Below, piece after piece: positions 34,107-45,815 of a DNA stretch of 64,000 bases. This stretch comes from Megascapheus bottae (Eukaryota; Chordata; Mammalia; Rodentia; Geomyidae), in NCBI GenBank assembly GCA_024803745.1, contig JANJXV010000192.1, forward strand, positions 124,001 to 188,000. The letters run 5' to 3'. The translations under genes and the position numbers were made by a program. The notes under the pieces were generated by a model. It saw only the letters and a program-made list of their open reading frames with translations. It was not told where the DNA came from and made no database searches. How positions within the stretch are numbered: position 1 is the stretch's first letter; every line of letters begins with the position of its first letter.

Positions 34107-34838
34107 TTGAAAATGGGAGCAAGATTAATACTAAACACGATTATAGTTTTTCAGATATAACCAACCTAGACCTCTGTAGCTGGCAGACTCTAGATGTTCA
34201 CAAGTTTTGATTGGTGTTATCACTCTTTCTTTTTGTGCAGTTACCGACTAGTCTAATTATTCACTGATAAGTGATTTATATCCAAAACAATAAGCCTCTC
34301 AATCCAATCTCTATTGTCTTTAAGTCCCTCTGAGCCTAGAGAATGATTAAACACATAGATATACAATGTTGCTCAACAGCCATCAAGTGTAGATCCATGC
34401 AGTATAAGGGTTGAAAGAGGAGCAGAGGTCCAGAGATAGAAAAATAGAATGAGAGAGGTCAGGGGGTAAGACGGTAGAGTATTTGAGTACAAAGTTTGGA
34501 AAGTATTAGAATATAACTTATGTGTTGCTGCGCGACTAGCTCTTAGCCCAACCAGTGGCCTCCCAGTGGACCATGGGATGGATCTGCGAGCTTCCGTCTG
34601 AGCGCGGGTTGGCGGACGTTTTCCTGTGCTGCTTCCAGGGGCGGCCCCAAGCCAAGGGTCTGGGGATGGAGAGTTTCAGGAGCTCTCAGCAGGACCAGCA
34701 GGAGGCCCCTCTGTTCCCAGGGGCGGGGCCCAGCTGGGGACGTGGGCTCCAAGGGCGGAGCCGTGCCTTTTTGGTTCTCAGAAGGGGAGCTTGGCTGCTG
34801 GTTGGCCCTTCAGATCTCTGCTGTGTTTCCACTGCTTT
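34107..34838 (-). other. L1-B 5' UTR (truncated)
   Basis: Homologous to the two parts of the L1-A 5' UTR joined across the L1-C insertion (21244 and 24019). It therefore serves as the empty-site copy that proves the nesting. It lacks the outer ~1.1 kb with the tandem units and YY1 motif. Confidence 0.9.
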
Positions 34839-34853
34839 CTTACCATTATTTCT
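34839..34853. repeat. TSD of L1-B (right)
   Basis: CTTACCATTATTTCT, identical to 31190-31204. Confidence 0.95.
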
Positions 34854-34889
34854 ATTAAGCACAGGCACATACACTCACAACAGTTCACT

Positions 34890-35018
34890 AATAAGGCTGA
34901 CAATATAGCTAAGTGGTAGAGCAAATGCCTAGAATGTACACCCCTAAATTGGACCCCTAGCGTGGCAAAAAAAAAGGAAAAGGAAAAGGAAAAGAAAGGA
35001 AAGAAAAAGTACAGGAAG
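34890..35018 (+). mobile_element. ID-like SINE with long A-rich tail
   Basis: A tRNA-like body (GCTAAGTGGTAGAGCAAATGC ... TTGGACCCCTAG, interior omitted) is followed by A9 and a (GGAAAA)n-type tail to about 35018. It is the kind of simple tail that grows at SINE 3' ends. Confidence 0.7.
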
Positions 35019-35059
35019 ACAGAGAAACAGGGAGATGAGAACTTATACAAAGGTAGAAA

Positions 35060-35104
35060 CTTGAGAGATACAGAGAGCTAGAGAGAGAGAGAGAGAAAGA
35101 GAGG
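35060..35104. repeat. (AG)n microsatellite
   Basis: Imperfect AG dinucleotide run. Confidence 0.85.
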
Positions 35105-37020
35105 CTTCAATGTTGACAATGACTTTCAGATCTGAATCTCCATCATTATTAGATTATGATTTCATTTCTTTGCCATGTGTTGGTATTTGTATTTTTTCCA
35201 CAAATGTCCTTCATTTGTTTGTTAGCATGAACAAATCTGAATAGCATCTCACACTTGTCTCAAGTGACTTCATGCCTAAATAAATGCCACATAAACAAGA
35301 GGAAAGCTTTTTAAAACTATCAAGAAAGAATTTCTTGAAGTTACATAGACTTTTCTGCCCAAGCTGGCTCTGAACCACAATCCTCAAATTTCAGCCTCCT
35401 GAGTAGCTAGAATTATAAGTGTGAGCTATTGGCATTTAGCTCAAGGAAAAATTTCTTTAAGGTCTCCAAACTACTTCTAGAACCCCAAAGCAGTCACTCA
35501 CATCTCATCAGCCTCATTAAATAGGATGATGAAGTACCTATTTCAATGTATCTCTCTTTATAAATGAGAAAACGGAACCTTTTGAGGCAATTCAGTAACA
35601 ATCCCAGACAAACAACACTGCAGGTCTAGATGAAAGGAAAGTATCTGAGCCATCACATAGATTAGTTTTGAAATGGAACTTGCTGCTCAGTAGTCTGCTA
35701 TCATTCTGATTCATATTCAACAGTGGATGACTTAAACTTCAGAATTTTTCAAAAATATAATTGCTGTTTCAGCAATTTAGTTACCTAATTATTTGCTTGT
35801 ATTCATTTTCAAGACAGGATTCTATGCTAAAAACACACCTTGTGAATATCAAATCAGGTTGCCATAGTAACAGGGTCTGTTCTCAACCAACTGCACTCTT
35901 AGCTAACTTATCTGATAATCATGGCTTTCTTACTAAAGCTGAGTGTTATTAAAGATTATTATGGACTTTTATGTGTATTTTATTTTATTTTTGTCAAATA
36001 TTAATTTCATAGGCTCTTCTTACATTATCCTCCAAATACTGTTCATTAGGAAAATGTTAAAAGACTTAAATTTGGTTTTGCTGACATGAGCCATTTTGTG
36101 TTTAAATCTGTTTGTCTAGGCAATGTGAAGAAAATGTCTAAGAAGAATTTAAATAAATTTTGAGAGATTGGGGAGAATGATCCTTCTCAACACAATAAAT
36201 GACATGCGCACGTGTTCACCTGTGGATGTGTTCTTAGTAGTGTCTGGAGAATGAAAAGACCAACAGGGACACAGGATAACGCAATGCTGAGTGACCTCTG
36301 CCTGGCATTCACCTTACAGATTTTAGAAAATCGAGCCTTTTAAGGACCAGTCAAAAAATTCTAAAAACTATATTTTGTCAGGTTCCTTGAAGGGAAATGT
36401 TACAATTTTCCTTCTTGAACAAAAGCCATATTGCCTGGATTAACACAGAAACCATGTTCAAAAGTCTTTCAGGAGTCTGTATTTTAATACCACAAGAAAG
36501 CTATGAAAATACATTCCCATCCTGCATTAAACATAAGATTTCACTCAACATATTTTCAAGCATGTTGTTATTTTACTTTTGAAATTACTTAGTGCTGAGA
36601 AATTCATTTCACTTACGGTTGGCTGAATTTTTAAGCAATTATTTAACAAGCCTAGAAAATATTGTACTGTGAGAAATTGAACCTGCAAATTGCTTTCAAA
36701 ATGTACTGAGAAATTTATAAATATTAACCATGGCAGCTAACAAGGTTGACACAATAATATGTTTATTTAAACATCTAGTCATTTTTATTTTATTTCTTAA
36801 ATATCAAGTCAGTGACTTTATGTTTGTTTTTTCCAGATCTCTCATATTCCCTCAACCTTTGAAAAGTATTTAGATAACAGAGCTCTCTCTTTAGTGACTT
36901 AAGATGAAAGCTATCCAGTGCCTGGTTAGATATTGCATTTTAGTACCTACTTGATGGCAACAAAAAACAAATATTTATTTTTAGAGCTATCTCAAATGTG
37001 TCACAAAGGTGCAAGTGGAA
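35105..37020. other. Intergenic AT-rich sequence
   Basis: No gene seen. A SINE fragment lies at 35340-35445. The remainder shows only short frames with no recognisable family. Confidence 0.6.
35340..35445 (-). mobile_element. SINE fragment (B1-like arm)
   Basis: Antisense match to the left arm of the composite SINE (CAGCCTCCTGAGTAGCTAG on +). The right arm is missing. Confidence 0.65.
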
Positions 37021-37024
37021 TGTA

Positions 37025-37410
37025 AGATTTTTTTTGGTAGCACTGGGGTTTGAACTCAGGGTCTTGCATTTACAAGACAGGTGCTCTCGGAGTTATGTCT
37101 TCAGTCCTTTTCTGCACTAGTTACTTTGCACATAGGGTCTTATTTCCAGTGTTATAATTTCTGAGAAGACAGACACACAACCCCACCCAGTGAAATGGCA
37201 TTTCATTGTCTTTTTCTCACTGGGCTGGCCTGGACACTTGATCCTCCCAGACTCAGCCTCCTACATAGCTAGGGAGGTTGGCCCATGCCACTGCACTGAG
37301 TTTGTTTAGGAGGGGTCTTGCCTGTATGTCTAAGCTGTCCCTGAACCATGATTCTCGTTATCCTAGCCTACCAAGAAGCTAGGATTTCCAGTGTGGACTA
37401 CTAGTACAGA
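37025..37410 (-). mobile_element. Two degraded SINE segments
   Basis: 37027-37115 is an antisense ID-like arm (ACTGGGGTTTGAACTCAGGG on +). 37220-37410 resembles antisense composite-SINE arms (CAGCCTCCTACATAGCTAGG; CTGTCCCTGAACCATGATTC). Both are old. Confidence 0.55.
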
Positions 37411-37725
37411 ATTACAATTCACTGTTTTCCTTAAGCAATTGAAGAATAAAATGCCACCGTGATGCCCAACCATGACTGGCTCCTTGGACAGTATTAACTA
37501 CAAGGTAGGGTGTACTCACATGCAACCTCAATTCAAGGTGAATATCAGAAAATTAATATGAATATTTTGAAACCTAATCAATCCTCAGTTACATTCAAGT
37601 GCTACCAGTGTCCCAATAATGTCATGGTATCACTAATGACTGATACAGTGGCTGTTAAAGGCACAATATTAAAATTTATTGTGCCTTGTCTTAGGAAGAA
37701 AAATGAAAAAGAGGCAGAGACAGAC

Positions 37726-37756
<31 letters not shown>

Positions 37757-40700
37757 GAGGATAGCAAGAGGGGGAAGGTAGGAAGGTGAAGAAGGAAAGT
37801 GACAGTGAAGAAAGGGACATGGAAGACAGGGAAGGAGAAGGGGTGTCATTTCCTAGAAAAGTCTGGTGCATATGCATTCTGATATTAATTACAAGAAAAA
37901 TAGGCAAAGGTATGTGGTCCTCCTGAGCTCTTCTTGTGCCCAGCTTGCATATTACTGATGCTTGTGGCATATGGAATATCATATAGCTCAGGCAATGTTA
38001 CAAGATACTCAAATCCAACGTTTTTTTCAGTCATGTGTATTTATCTCTGTGTGTGTAACTCAAAGAACATGGCATTTGGAGGAAAATGGGTTCTGGCCTC
38101 AGAAAGAATTTAACTCAGTGACAACTGTGCCACTAGGTTTGGTCTGGCCCTTACATTAGGAACAGCCTCTTCTAAATCCTCCGCCTAAGACTGGAGCTGG
38201 GGAATGTCACCATTTCCCAGAATTTCACAGCTGGCTCTGTCAGTTCCACTGCATGTCAGTGGCTGCCAAAAATAAGTTTCTTGCTTTTCTTGTCTGCAGT
38301 TTTTCTGCTCCATCTGTCTTCAGAACAGCTCTCCTGAGGCTCTGAAACTATCCATTTTCTGTATATGTTCGCTCCAAAGATCACTGCTAGAGTGGCTCTT
38401 CACATCAGTGGGCTGGCTATGGTCCAGACTTCCAACAACTCATCTTTCTGTGTCTTCAAGGACTAGAAACTCCTGTCTGTGATAGAAATGAGGCTGCTCC
38501 AAGGAGCCAGCTCCAATTCAAGGCCCACAAGGCTTCAGGTAGCATGGCTCCACATCCCAGACCTGGGGAGAGCCCTTCCTGAAACTCACACTTTCGTGTC
38601 CTTCACAGGTCATTACAGATTCTCCGTCACCTTTAATAAGATTCCTGCATAAAACATAAATGTCTCTGGCCTGACGTTTAAAACCCTTTAAAAGTTGACT
38701 TTCACTGATAATTTACACTGTATCTTTAGTCTCAGTCCACTTGGTTCAAGGCAAGAGGGTACTTCAGTTCCTGTCTCTGCCTTGGAACTGTGTTCACCTC
38801 CTGATTGCCAGTTTGACACGGTGACCAAGGTGGTTCTTTGTATGAAATCCCTCCACAGAAAGCTTCTAATCACTTCTTCTGTTACTCGAGGAAAGAAAAA
38901 TAAATCGATAGAGCCCTTTTTTGGCTCACAGGGCCCTCCTTATTCTCTACTCTCTCCCATTTTTTCCAACCTATTTCATAAAGCCTGACAAGTACATGTC
39001 CATTTCTGGATCTGTTCTTTTACTCTCCTTTCTGACTGGATCCTTCGTTTCCTTCTTATAACCCTTGGCATCTAATGCAGGCACCCTTGCACCTCCTCCC
39101 TGTCACGCTCCGATGTGGTTGCATGCACAACTGCATTTTGCAGTCCTTTGTTCCTCATAAACTGGGAACGCCATCTTATACAATATACATTTTCTTTTCT
39201 TTTTTTCCCCACACTCAGTAACTTTGTATTTAAAATGGAGAATTTTGATACTGGAGACAGTGTCTTACTTATTTCTATACTTCTGTCTCTACCATGCACC
39301 ATTCTGCATGGCATATAATATGATCTGGATGTAATTTTGTAGAATAATTAAGCCAGTGAATGTCAAATGTCATCACCTGCTGTGCATTTCTGTTGGCTTC
39401 CTACCTTCCGTGCATTATTCTCTTGCTCCTTTTCACATTTTTAGTCTGACCTTTCCTTCCAGTTGAGATCAAATCCTGTATTAGTATTATTTGTAAAGCG
39501 GCTCGAGGTGAATACTTCTTGCTTCTGGCTCTTACGTGATAGATTTGGATAGCAAATATATTGATCAATTTATGAAACACATATTTTCATAGAAAAATAG
39601 TCTACCTTTGGTTAAGGTAAGTACATTATTTGACTTTAGTATCCTCAATTTCTTCGTCTTTAAAGCAGATGATAATTTATTGAATCTGGAAAAGTGAACA
39701 TTACTTTCACCTGCATTTGTGATATCTTTTCCAATTAGTGCTTAGGATATACTTAATCATCATATATTCTGTTTCTGAAAATTTGTTTCCTCTCAAATAT
39801 AAATAAGTTTGATCCATTAAGTCTCAATAAGTTGAAACATCAAACATCCTGGATTTAAAATAACCTGGCATTATTCAGAGTCATTATTTGAGAGGAAATT
39901 GACCCAAAGTACCAAAGGAAAGACTTATATCAAATGTGGAATTTCAAAGCCTATGGGAAGGGAAGATAGTCGAGAAGGTAAAGAAACCAGGTCAATCTCA
40001 ATGTTTTGATTATTGGAGGCAACGTGTAGATAAAATCAATTACCATAGAATGAAAACCAGAAGACAGGCAGAAGTATGGATAAACAAAACTCTACACCCT
40101 GTAAATAGAATAGTTGCCACCAAACACTGCCTGACAGTGACCTAGAAAACAGGCCACATATAAGGGACATTTCAATTATTTGAAATCAACCAAAAATCTA
40201 TGTCAAAAATCCAATTTGAAATTTGAAAAGAAGAATGGGAAAAAGAAGTGTGTGTGTGGAGGGAGGTGGTGAGGTCTAGTGCACTAGCTACATGGCTCTT
40301 CTCCAAAGAACCCTTAAAAACACACATCACGTACATGCAGAACAAAGGATTTTTCCATATAAGAGAACTTCGTTACTAATACAGCCAGCTAGACAAAGGT
40401 ACTTCCCAAGCTAACTTTTACTAAACAGTAACACAGGTCTTGCTGTGACCTCTCAGATTAAGAATAAGGTTCATTTGTCAGTCCAGTAAGTTGCTAAGGG
40501 CAGTGGTGCAAAACGTGAGTGCAGAGCTGTGTAAGCCTGGGTTGAACTATAGCACGGGTTTTGCACAACTGATCAAATCTGGCTTGTGATAAAACTTCAT
40601 AATTCCATGTAGGTATCTGTGGATAAAAGTGAGATTGTCTAAAAAAATGTACCTTGGTCAGGGCTGCAGTTACATCTCTATTCATTTCTAAAATACAAAG

Positions 40701-41503
40701 AAGACGCAGTGCCTATTGTTTTTGCCTCTCGTTTGATTTGACTTAGGTTTTAAATATGTCATCATTCTTCCTTTACTGGGGATGACACTGAAAGTGTCTG
40801 ATGTTTTAACAGCCATATTTTTCTTCTTAAAGTAAAAAGCAAATTGTGTAAGATGCTGAAAGAAGACCAGACCCACTTCAGAAGAACCAGAAGAGACAAT
40901 TTTACATTGGGCCCCATCCCTTTATATTATAGAAAGGAAAGGAATTATAAATTTAATTCAAATAGGAATCTTATAAAAATCTAGCTCTTTCAGAAGAATT
41001 TTCTATTAATCACTTGTGCTAGAAGATGGCCTATTTGAAGATTAATAGACTATGGAGAAACATGTTCCAGGGATCCCGGGAACTTTAGGACATTTATAAT
41101 TGCACCCATTTTTTCTCAATCTAGTGCCAGATGATGTGTGTAAAGGTGATACCCATGGAGCCATGATCAAGATTAGATGAGTAACTCAGTATATGAGTTG
41201 AGCTTTGCGGTGCATCTCTTCCACTGTATATTTCTTAATTTGAGGAAGGACATTAATAATAATCTGCTTCTTTTAAAAGTACTAATGATTTTCAGATAAG
41301 CTAAACAGCAATATATTTATGTTCGTAAGAATAATAATGAGAACATATACTTTCACAAATGAATCATAGAAACTATCCAGAAGAAGATGCTGCCCATAAT
41401 TCTTGCCCTTGGAATTTTAAATTGCAATGCTTCTATGCAAATATCCATACATCTGGTAAGCATTAGCGTTTATAAGTTAATTATTATGGTCCTCTAAACT
41501 GTC
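37411..41503. other. Intergenic sequence before the provirus
   Basis: No recognisable exon. It contains a (GACA)n run at 37718-37760 and several 60-140 codon frames on both strands without family features. 38160-38640 is less AT-rich and unique-looking, but I cannot assign it. Confidence 0.55.
37718..37760. repeat. (GACA)n microsatellite
   Basis: GACA tetranucleotide repeated with one GATA variant. Confidence 0.9.
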
Positions 41504-41509
41504 AAGATG
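41504..41509. repeat. 6-bp TSD of provirus (left)
   Basis: AAGATG, repeated at 50468-50473. A 6-bp duplication is usual for betaretroviral/class II integrases. Confidence 0.92.
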
Positions 41510-41820
41510 TGTTGGGAGTCAGAGTGGAATCAAACTGTACCTTGACTTGCATCAGACCATGGCTTTATTGTCTTACTGCTTTCTGGCCCTATTCTATGTA
41601 AATGACCTGAGAATTACCATATGAATGTAACACCTGGAGGTTCTCGGGGTCTGAAGGAGGGGAGAAGCGGGAGTGAAAAATAAACGCGGCAGTCTTTGCC
41701 TGGACTGCGGACATCCCGGACCCGGTGTGTCTGTCTCTCTTCTTTTTCTTCCTAGTCCTTGTCCCCTATTTCAGGAACCCCAATCTGCGAACCCTGGTTT
41801 GCTGCCGGTTGGCCCCGGCA
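41510..41820 (+). repeat. 5' LTR (311 bp)
   Basis: Starts TGTTGGGAG and ends CCCCGGCA (TG...CA). AATAAA at 41679-41684 is the poly(A) signal. I see no convincing canonical TATA box. It differs from the 3' LTR at three positions (C/T, A/G and G/A). Confidence 0.95.
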
Positions 41821-41822
41821 TC

Positions 41823-41840
41823 TGGTGCCCGAACAGGGAC
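41823..41840 (+). other. Primer binding site, tRNA-Lys type
   Basis: TGGTGCCCGAACAGGGAC, two bases after the LTR. It matches the Lys3-type retroviral PBS except for T in place of C at position 4. Confidence 0.88.
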
Positions 41841-41880
41841 CCTGAAAATCTGGGACGAAGGTGAAGGACCCCTCCCTGTG

Positions 41881-41886
41881 GTGAGT
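41881..41886 (+). promoter_or_regulatory. Leader splice donor candidate
   Basis: GTG/GTGAGT between the PBS and gag is a good consensus donor at the usual retroviral major splice donor place. With env missing, its use is unknown. Confidence 0.55.
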
Positions 41887-41947
41887 AACACATCGTAGGA
41901 CTATTAAGAGAGGATCTTAAGAGAGTGTATAGTCAGGAGTAAAAATT

Positions 41948-43832
41948 ATGGGTCAAGTTAATAGCCATAGGTTATATCTACCGATCTTAACAGGCCTACT
42001 TGAAGCCCACGGAACGTGGGTGGAAAAAGGGGTGCTTCAGAGCTTCCTACAGTTTGTCAAGGAGGCATGCCCGAGGTTTATAGAGGAGGATTTCCAAAAA
42101 TCCAGGCAGCGGATAGGAAAAAGAATTCAAGAATATTATAATGTATATGGCCCCGAAGAGACCCCAGAAGAGGCTATTGATGTATGGAATATAGTAAGTG
42201 AATGCATAGATCCTCTACATGAGAATGCTGAACTTAATCTTGAATTAAGGGAAATTTATGAGTTAAAGGACCCTTCTGAAAAACCTGAGGCTGAGCCATA
42301 TGCCGCAGCCCAAGAGAGTCTAAGTGAGATCTTGAAAAGGGAACAACAACCAGTAGATATTGAGTATCAGAATTCAGGTTTGAATATCAAGGAGGAAAGT
42401 TATGATGAGTCAATGGAGGGCCGGGTGGCTACGATAGAGAAGAAGTTAGAAGAAATCCTACATCTTCTATTGAAAACGGGGATAGAGCAGAGAGCCCCCC
42501 CCAGAAGTAGGAAAGAAATATGACCCTCAGGCCACTATGGTGTCTGATTCTAAACCTTACCCCTCACACCCACCGCCTCCGGCTGCAGCCTTACGGCCTC
42601 AATCCCTTTTTCAACCTTTAGGCAAGCCTAAAGGCCCTAGCAACAAGTCCCTTTTAACAGGCACTACAACCAGGCACAGTGCATCGCAATTAAACCTGAC
42701 TCAGGCTGCTAGAGAGAGGGAAGATATTTCAGGGCCTCGATGCTTCCCTAGTTTAGTTGATCATGATGAACAAGTATACCATCAACCTGTTCCTGTTAAA
42801 CTATTACAGGATTTAAAGAGTGCCTGCTCCCAATATGGGCCAACTGCCCCTTTTACTCAAGTAATATTGGAGGCCGCGTGTGCTGGTATTGCATGCCCAA
42901 ATGACTGGAAGCGGCTTGCCAGAGCATGCCTTAGTGCAGGAGAGTACTTATTATGGGAGACAGAGTTCACTGCACAGTGTCGGGCTAAAATTGAAACAAA
43001 TAGGTCTAAGAACCTGCCTTACACTTTTGATCAGTTGTTAGGAGAGGGAACCTATAAAAACACCAAAGATCAATTGGGTTATGCAAAGGAGGCTTATTTA
43101 CAAATAAATGCTGCGGCGAGAGAGGCTTGGAAAAAGTTATGCAATTCCAATCGTACAAAAAATCTAGTAGAAGTTAAACAGGGACCGAATGAACCTTATC
43201 TAGAATTTGTGTCTCGATTAATGGAGACTGCAGACTGCCTAGTACAAGATGAGAATGCAAGGAAGAGTATAGTTAGACACATAGCCTATGAAAATGCCAA
43301 TGCCACCTGTCAGGCGGCTATCAGATCCCATAGGAATAAGGGAGGAATCACGGACTTTATTTCACTGTGTGCTGATATTGGACCCTCCCATGTACAAGGC
43401 CTTACTTTAGCCGCTGCTCCTCAAGGAAAGACTGTTACTGAGTTTCTAAAATATAGAGGTCAGCGGCATTCTCGGCATGCTAGACCCCCAGGGTGTTGCT
43501 TTTCTTGTGGACAAATAGGACATTGGATGACGCAATGCCCACGCCAGGCCAGGCAAAAGAGAGAAAAATCACCTGGCACATGTCCACGCTGTGGTAAAGG
43601 GAAGCACTGGGCTAAAGATTGCAAGTCAGCAACAAATCGCAATGGCTGCCCGTATTTGGGAAACTGGAGAAGGGGCCAGCCCCTGGCCCCGCAAAACCAT
43701 GGGGCAGTCCCTCCCTCTTCCCGGCCACAAGTGCATCTTCCAACAACCCCCCAAGATCAGTCTCCAGCCTCCTCCGTGCCACCCCAGGCAGTGCAGGATT
43801 GGACCTCTGTTCCTCCACCTGCTCAGTATTGA
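41948..43832 (+). pseudogene. gag: gag (matrix, capsid, nucleocapsid), one frame break
   Basis: Gag assembles the particle and packages the RNA. The first open part (41948-42523) begins MGQVNS, with Gly2 available for myristoylation, and is the matrix domain. The reading frame changes at a run of eight C (42495-42502) and the first frame stops at 42523. The rest is open to 43832. That part includes capsid with the major homology region (QGPNEPYLEFVSRL, about 43181-43221) and nucleocapsid with two CCHC zinc knuckles at 43497-43538 and 43581-43622. The total span of ~1.9 kb is normal for a betaretroviral gag. The break is in a homopolymer, so a sequencing error is possible. Gag overlaps pro, which lies in the -1 frame. 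Confidence 0.93.
43658..43705 (+). promoter_or_regulatory. -1 ribosomal frameshift signal (slippery site + pseudoknot) for gag-pro
   Basis: The slippery heptamer G-GGA-AAC is at 43658-43664, correctly phased in the gag frame. A 7-nt spacer follows. Stem 1 is GGGGCCA (43672-43678) with TGGCCCC (43684-43690). The intervening loop GCCCC (43679-43683) pairs with GGGGC (43701-43705), giving an H-type pseudoknot with a 10-nt crossing loop. The -1 frame after the slip is the open pro frame. The same heptamer is used by type D retroviruses. Confidence 0.85.
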
Positions 43833-44600
43833 CCCCAGAGATGGGGACACAAGCTCTCCCCACGGGGGTCTTCGGCCCCCTTCCCCCGGGAGTGGCTGGA
43901 TTGCTGTTAGGGCGAAGTAGCTCAGCCCTTAAAGGGATACAGATTACACCTGGCAAAATTGACCAGGATTTTACTGGAGAAATCAAAGTTATGGCCTCTG
44001 CCCCGAAACATGTGGTATCGATCCCAGCCGGTCAAAAATTAGCACAACTAATTCTCGTGCCTTTACCTCCGGGAGAGACTGCTAATTCCCCATGTGGACA
44101 GAGAGGATTTAGATCTTCTGATATCTATTGGGTACAAAGCATAAAACAAGAGAGGCCTGAGATGACTATATTTATACAAGAAAAGCCCTTTAAAGGAATA
44201 TTAGACACTGGAGCAGATGTGTCTGTGATATCTAAAAAACATTGGCCAGCCCAATGGCCCCTGACAACCTCTATGACTTCCCTACAGGGGGTTGGGCAAG
44301 CAACTGACCCACAGCAGAGCAGTGCGATCCTTGTTTGGAGAGATGAGGAAGGGCACTCTGGTCATTTTCAGCCATTTGTCCTGGATCATCTGCCAATTAA
44401 TTTATGGGGTCGTGATATCATGGAAAAAATGGGAGTGTATATGTTTAGTCCTAGTGCTGTGGTCACTAAGCAGTTACTTGATCAAGGCCTCCTCCCCTTT
44501 AGGGGACTAGGCCGAGCAGCACAGGGGGAGCTAGAGCCACTCCAACCCCAGTCTCACCCTACGAGACAAGGATTAGGGTATTCTTTAACGGGGGCTGTAG
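43665..44600 (+). CDS. pro: pro: dUTPase + aspartic protease (entered by frameshift)
   Basis: Translated as a Gag-Pro fusion after the -1 slip. The dUTPase domain (about 43790-44080) hydrolyses dUTP. AGLDLCS, a GRSS segment and the ...DFTG... segment are visible. The retroviral protease follows, with its active-site motif LDTGADV from 44201 and the conserved WGRD near 44404. A glycine-rich tail with repeated GLG (about 44496-44580) resembles the G-patch found after some betaretroviral proteases. The frame is unbroken through pro and runs directly into RT, whereas classical betaretroviruses need a second frameshift. An ATG at 43619 is not the real start. Confidence 0.85.
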
Positions 44601-45815
44601 TTTGTCCTGCCCCTCATGCTGATCCCATAAATTGGCTCTCTGAACAACCGGTATGGGTCGAACAGTGGCCTCTTTCTCTAGAAAAGATCATTGCAGTTCA
44701 GCAGCTGGTACAGGAACAGCTAGACTTGGGACATGTAGCCCCTTCTAACTCTCCATGGAATTCTCCAATTTTTGTTATAAAGAAAAAGTCAGGTAAATGG
44801 AGGCTGTTACAGGATTTGAGAAGAGTGAACTCCACCATGGAACTGATGGGGGCCCTACAGCCTGACTTGCCTTCACCCGTGGCAATCCCAAAGGATACTT
44901 ATAAGATTATTATAGATTTGAAGGACTGTTTCTATACTATACCCCTGGCGCCTCAAGACTGTAAGCACTTTGCCTTCAGCGTCCCCTCTGTTAATTTTAA
45001 AGAACCCATGAAGCGATATCACTGGCTTGTGCTTCCACAGGGCATGGCAAATAGCCCAACTTTATGTCAAAGTTTTGTAGCTAGAGCCATTTCTTCCACT
45101 CGTGAAAAATTTTCTTCTGTTTATATTGTTCATTATATGGATGACATCTTGTTGGCTTGTTCTGACCCTATCGTCGTACGACAAGCCTTTGGACAACTAA
45201 AGCAAGATCTGAGCCTCTTTGGCCTTATAATAGCAGCTGAAAAGGTTCAGGAACCTTTTTACATATCTAGGCCATATATTAGGCCCACACTATTTTAAAA
45301 GCCAAAAAATACAATTAAAAACTTCACACTTAAGAACTCTTCATGATTTTCAGCAATTTTTAGGAGATATAAATTGGCTTCGGCCTTATCTAAAGCTCTC
45401 CACAGGAGAGTTAAAACCCCTCTTTGATCTCTTAAAAGGAGATACCCACCCTACATCCTTGCGCGAATTAAATCCTGACGCCAGGAGGGCCATCCAAATT
45501 ATAGAAAAGGCAACAACAAGTGACCTATTGTGACTATTCTAAACCATGGGGAGTTTACATTTTAGCTACTTCTCACTCCCCAACTGCTGTATTGTGGCAG
45601 GATGGCCCACTTTTATGGCTTTATCTACCATCAACACCCGGAAAAGTGCTGACCCCCTACTACGAATTGGTAGCTAATCTGATACATATGTGCCGAGTGG
45701 ATTCCCGTAAGTATTTAGGTCAGGAACCTCATTTTATCTGTGTCCCATATAATCTACAACAACAAGATGGCTATTCGCCCATTGCGATCCTTGGGCCATT
45801 GCTTGGGCCAATTAT
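44601..45815 (+). pseudogene. pol: pol: reverse transcriptase, three frame breaks
   Basis: RT copies the viral RNA. It begins around the PVWVEQWPL segment (about 44650) in the same frame as pro. The fingers-palm motifs are clear: WRLLQDLR, LPQGMANSP and the catalytic YMDD at 45134-45145. The frame breaks at a T5 run (45256-45260) and stops at 45298. The thumb is readable in another frame up to about 45515. The connection domain (including the YSKPWG segment) is open in a third frame from about 45520 to about 45760. The reading frame then returns to the thumb frame. The last two breaks both coincide with the word CAACAACAAG (45511-45520 and about 45757-45766). Not functional as read. Confidence 0.9.

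Larger units (their letters stand above)
31205..34838 (-). mobile_element. L1-B: minus-strand L1 with internal deletions
   Basis: On the minus strand it starts within the 5' UTR (34838), then ORF1, ORF2, the 3' UTR and an interrupted A-tail (T-rich on +, about 31205-31256). A perfect 15-bp TSD proves one retrotransposition event. Internal deletions remove about 0.23 kb of ORF1 and about 2.4 kb of ORF2. Both deletions lie inside an otherwise normally inserted copy, so they may pre-date or accompany insertion. Confidence 0.93.

Noticed and set aside
43591..43986. Frames overlapping the gag-pro junction on both strands
   Set aside because: Shadows of gag and pro. The real frames have zinc-knuckle, dUTPase and protease motifs.
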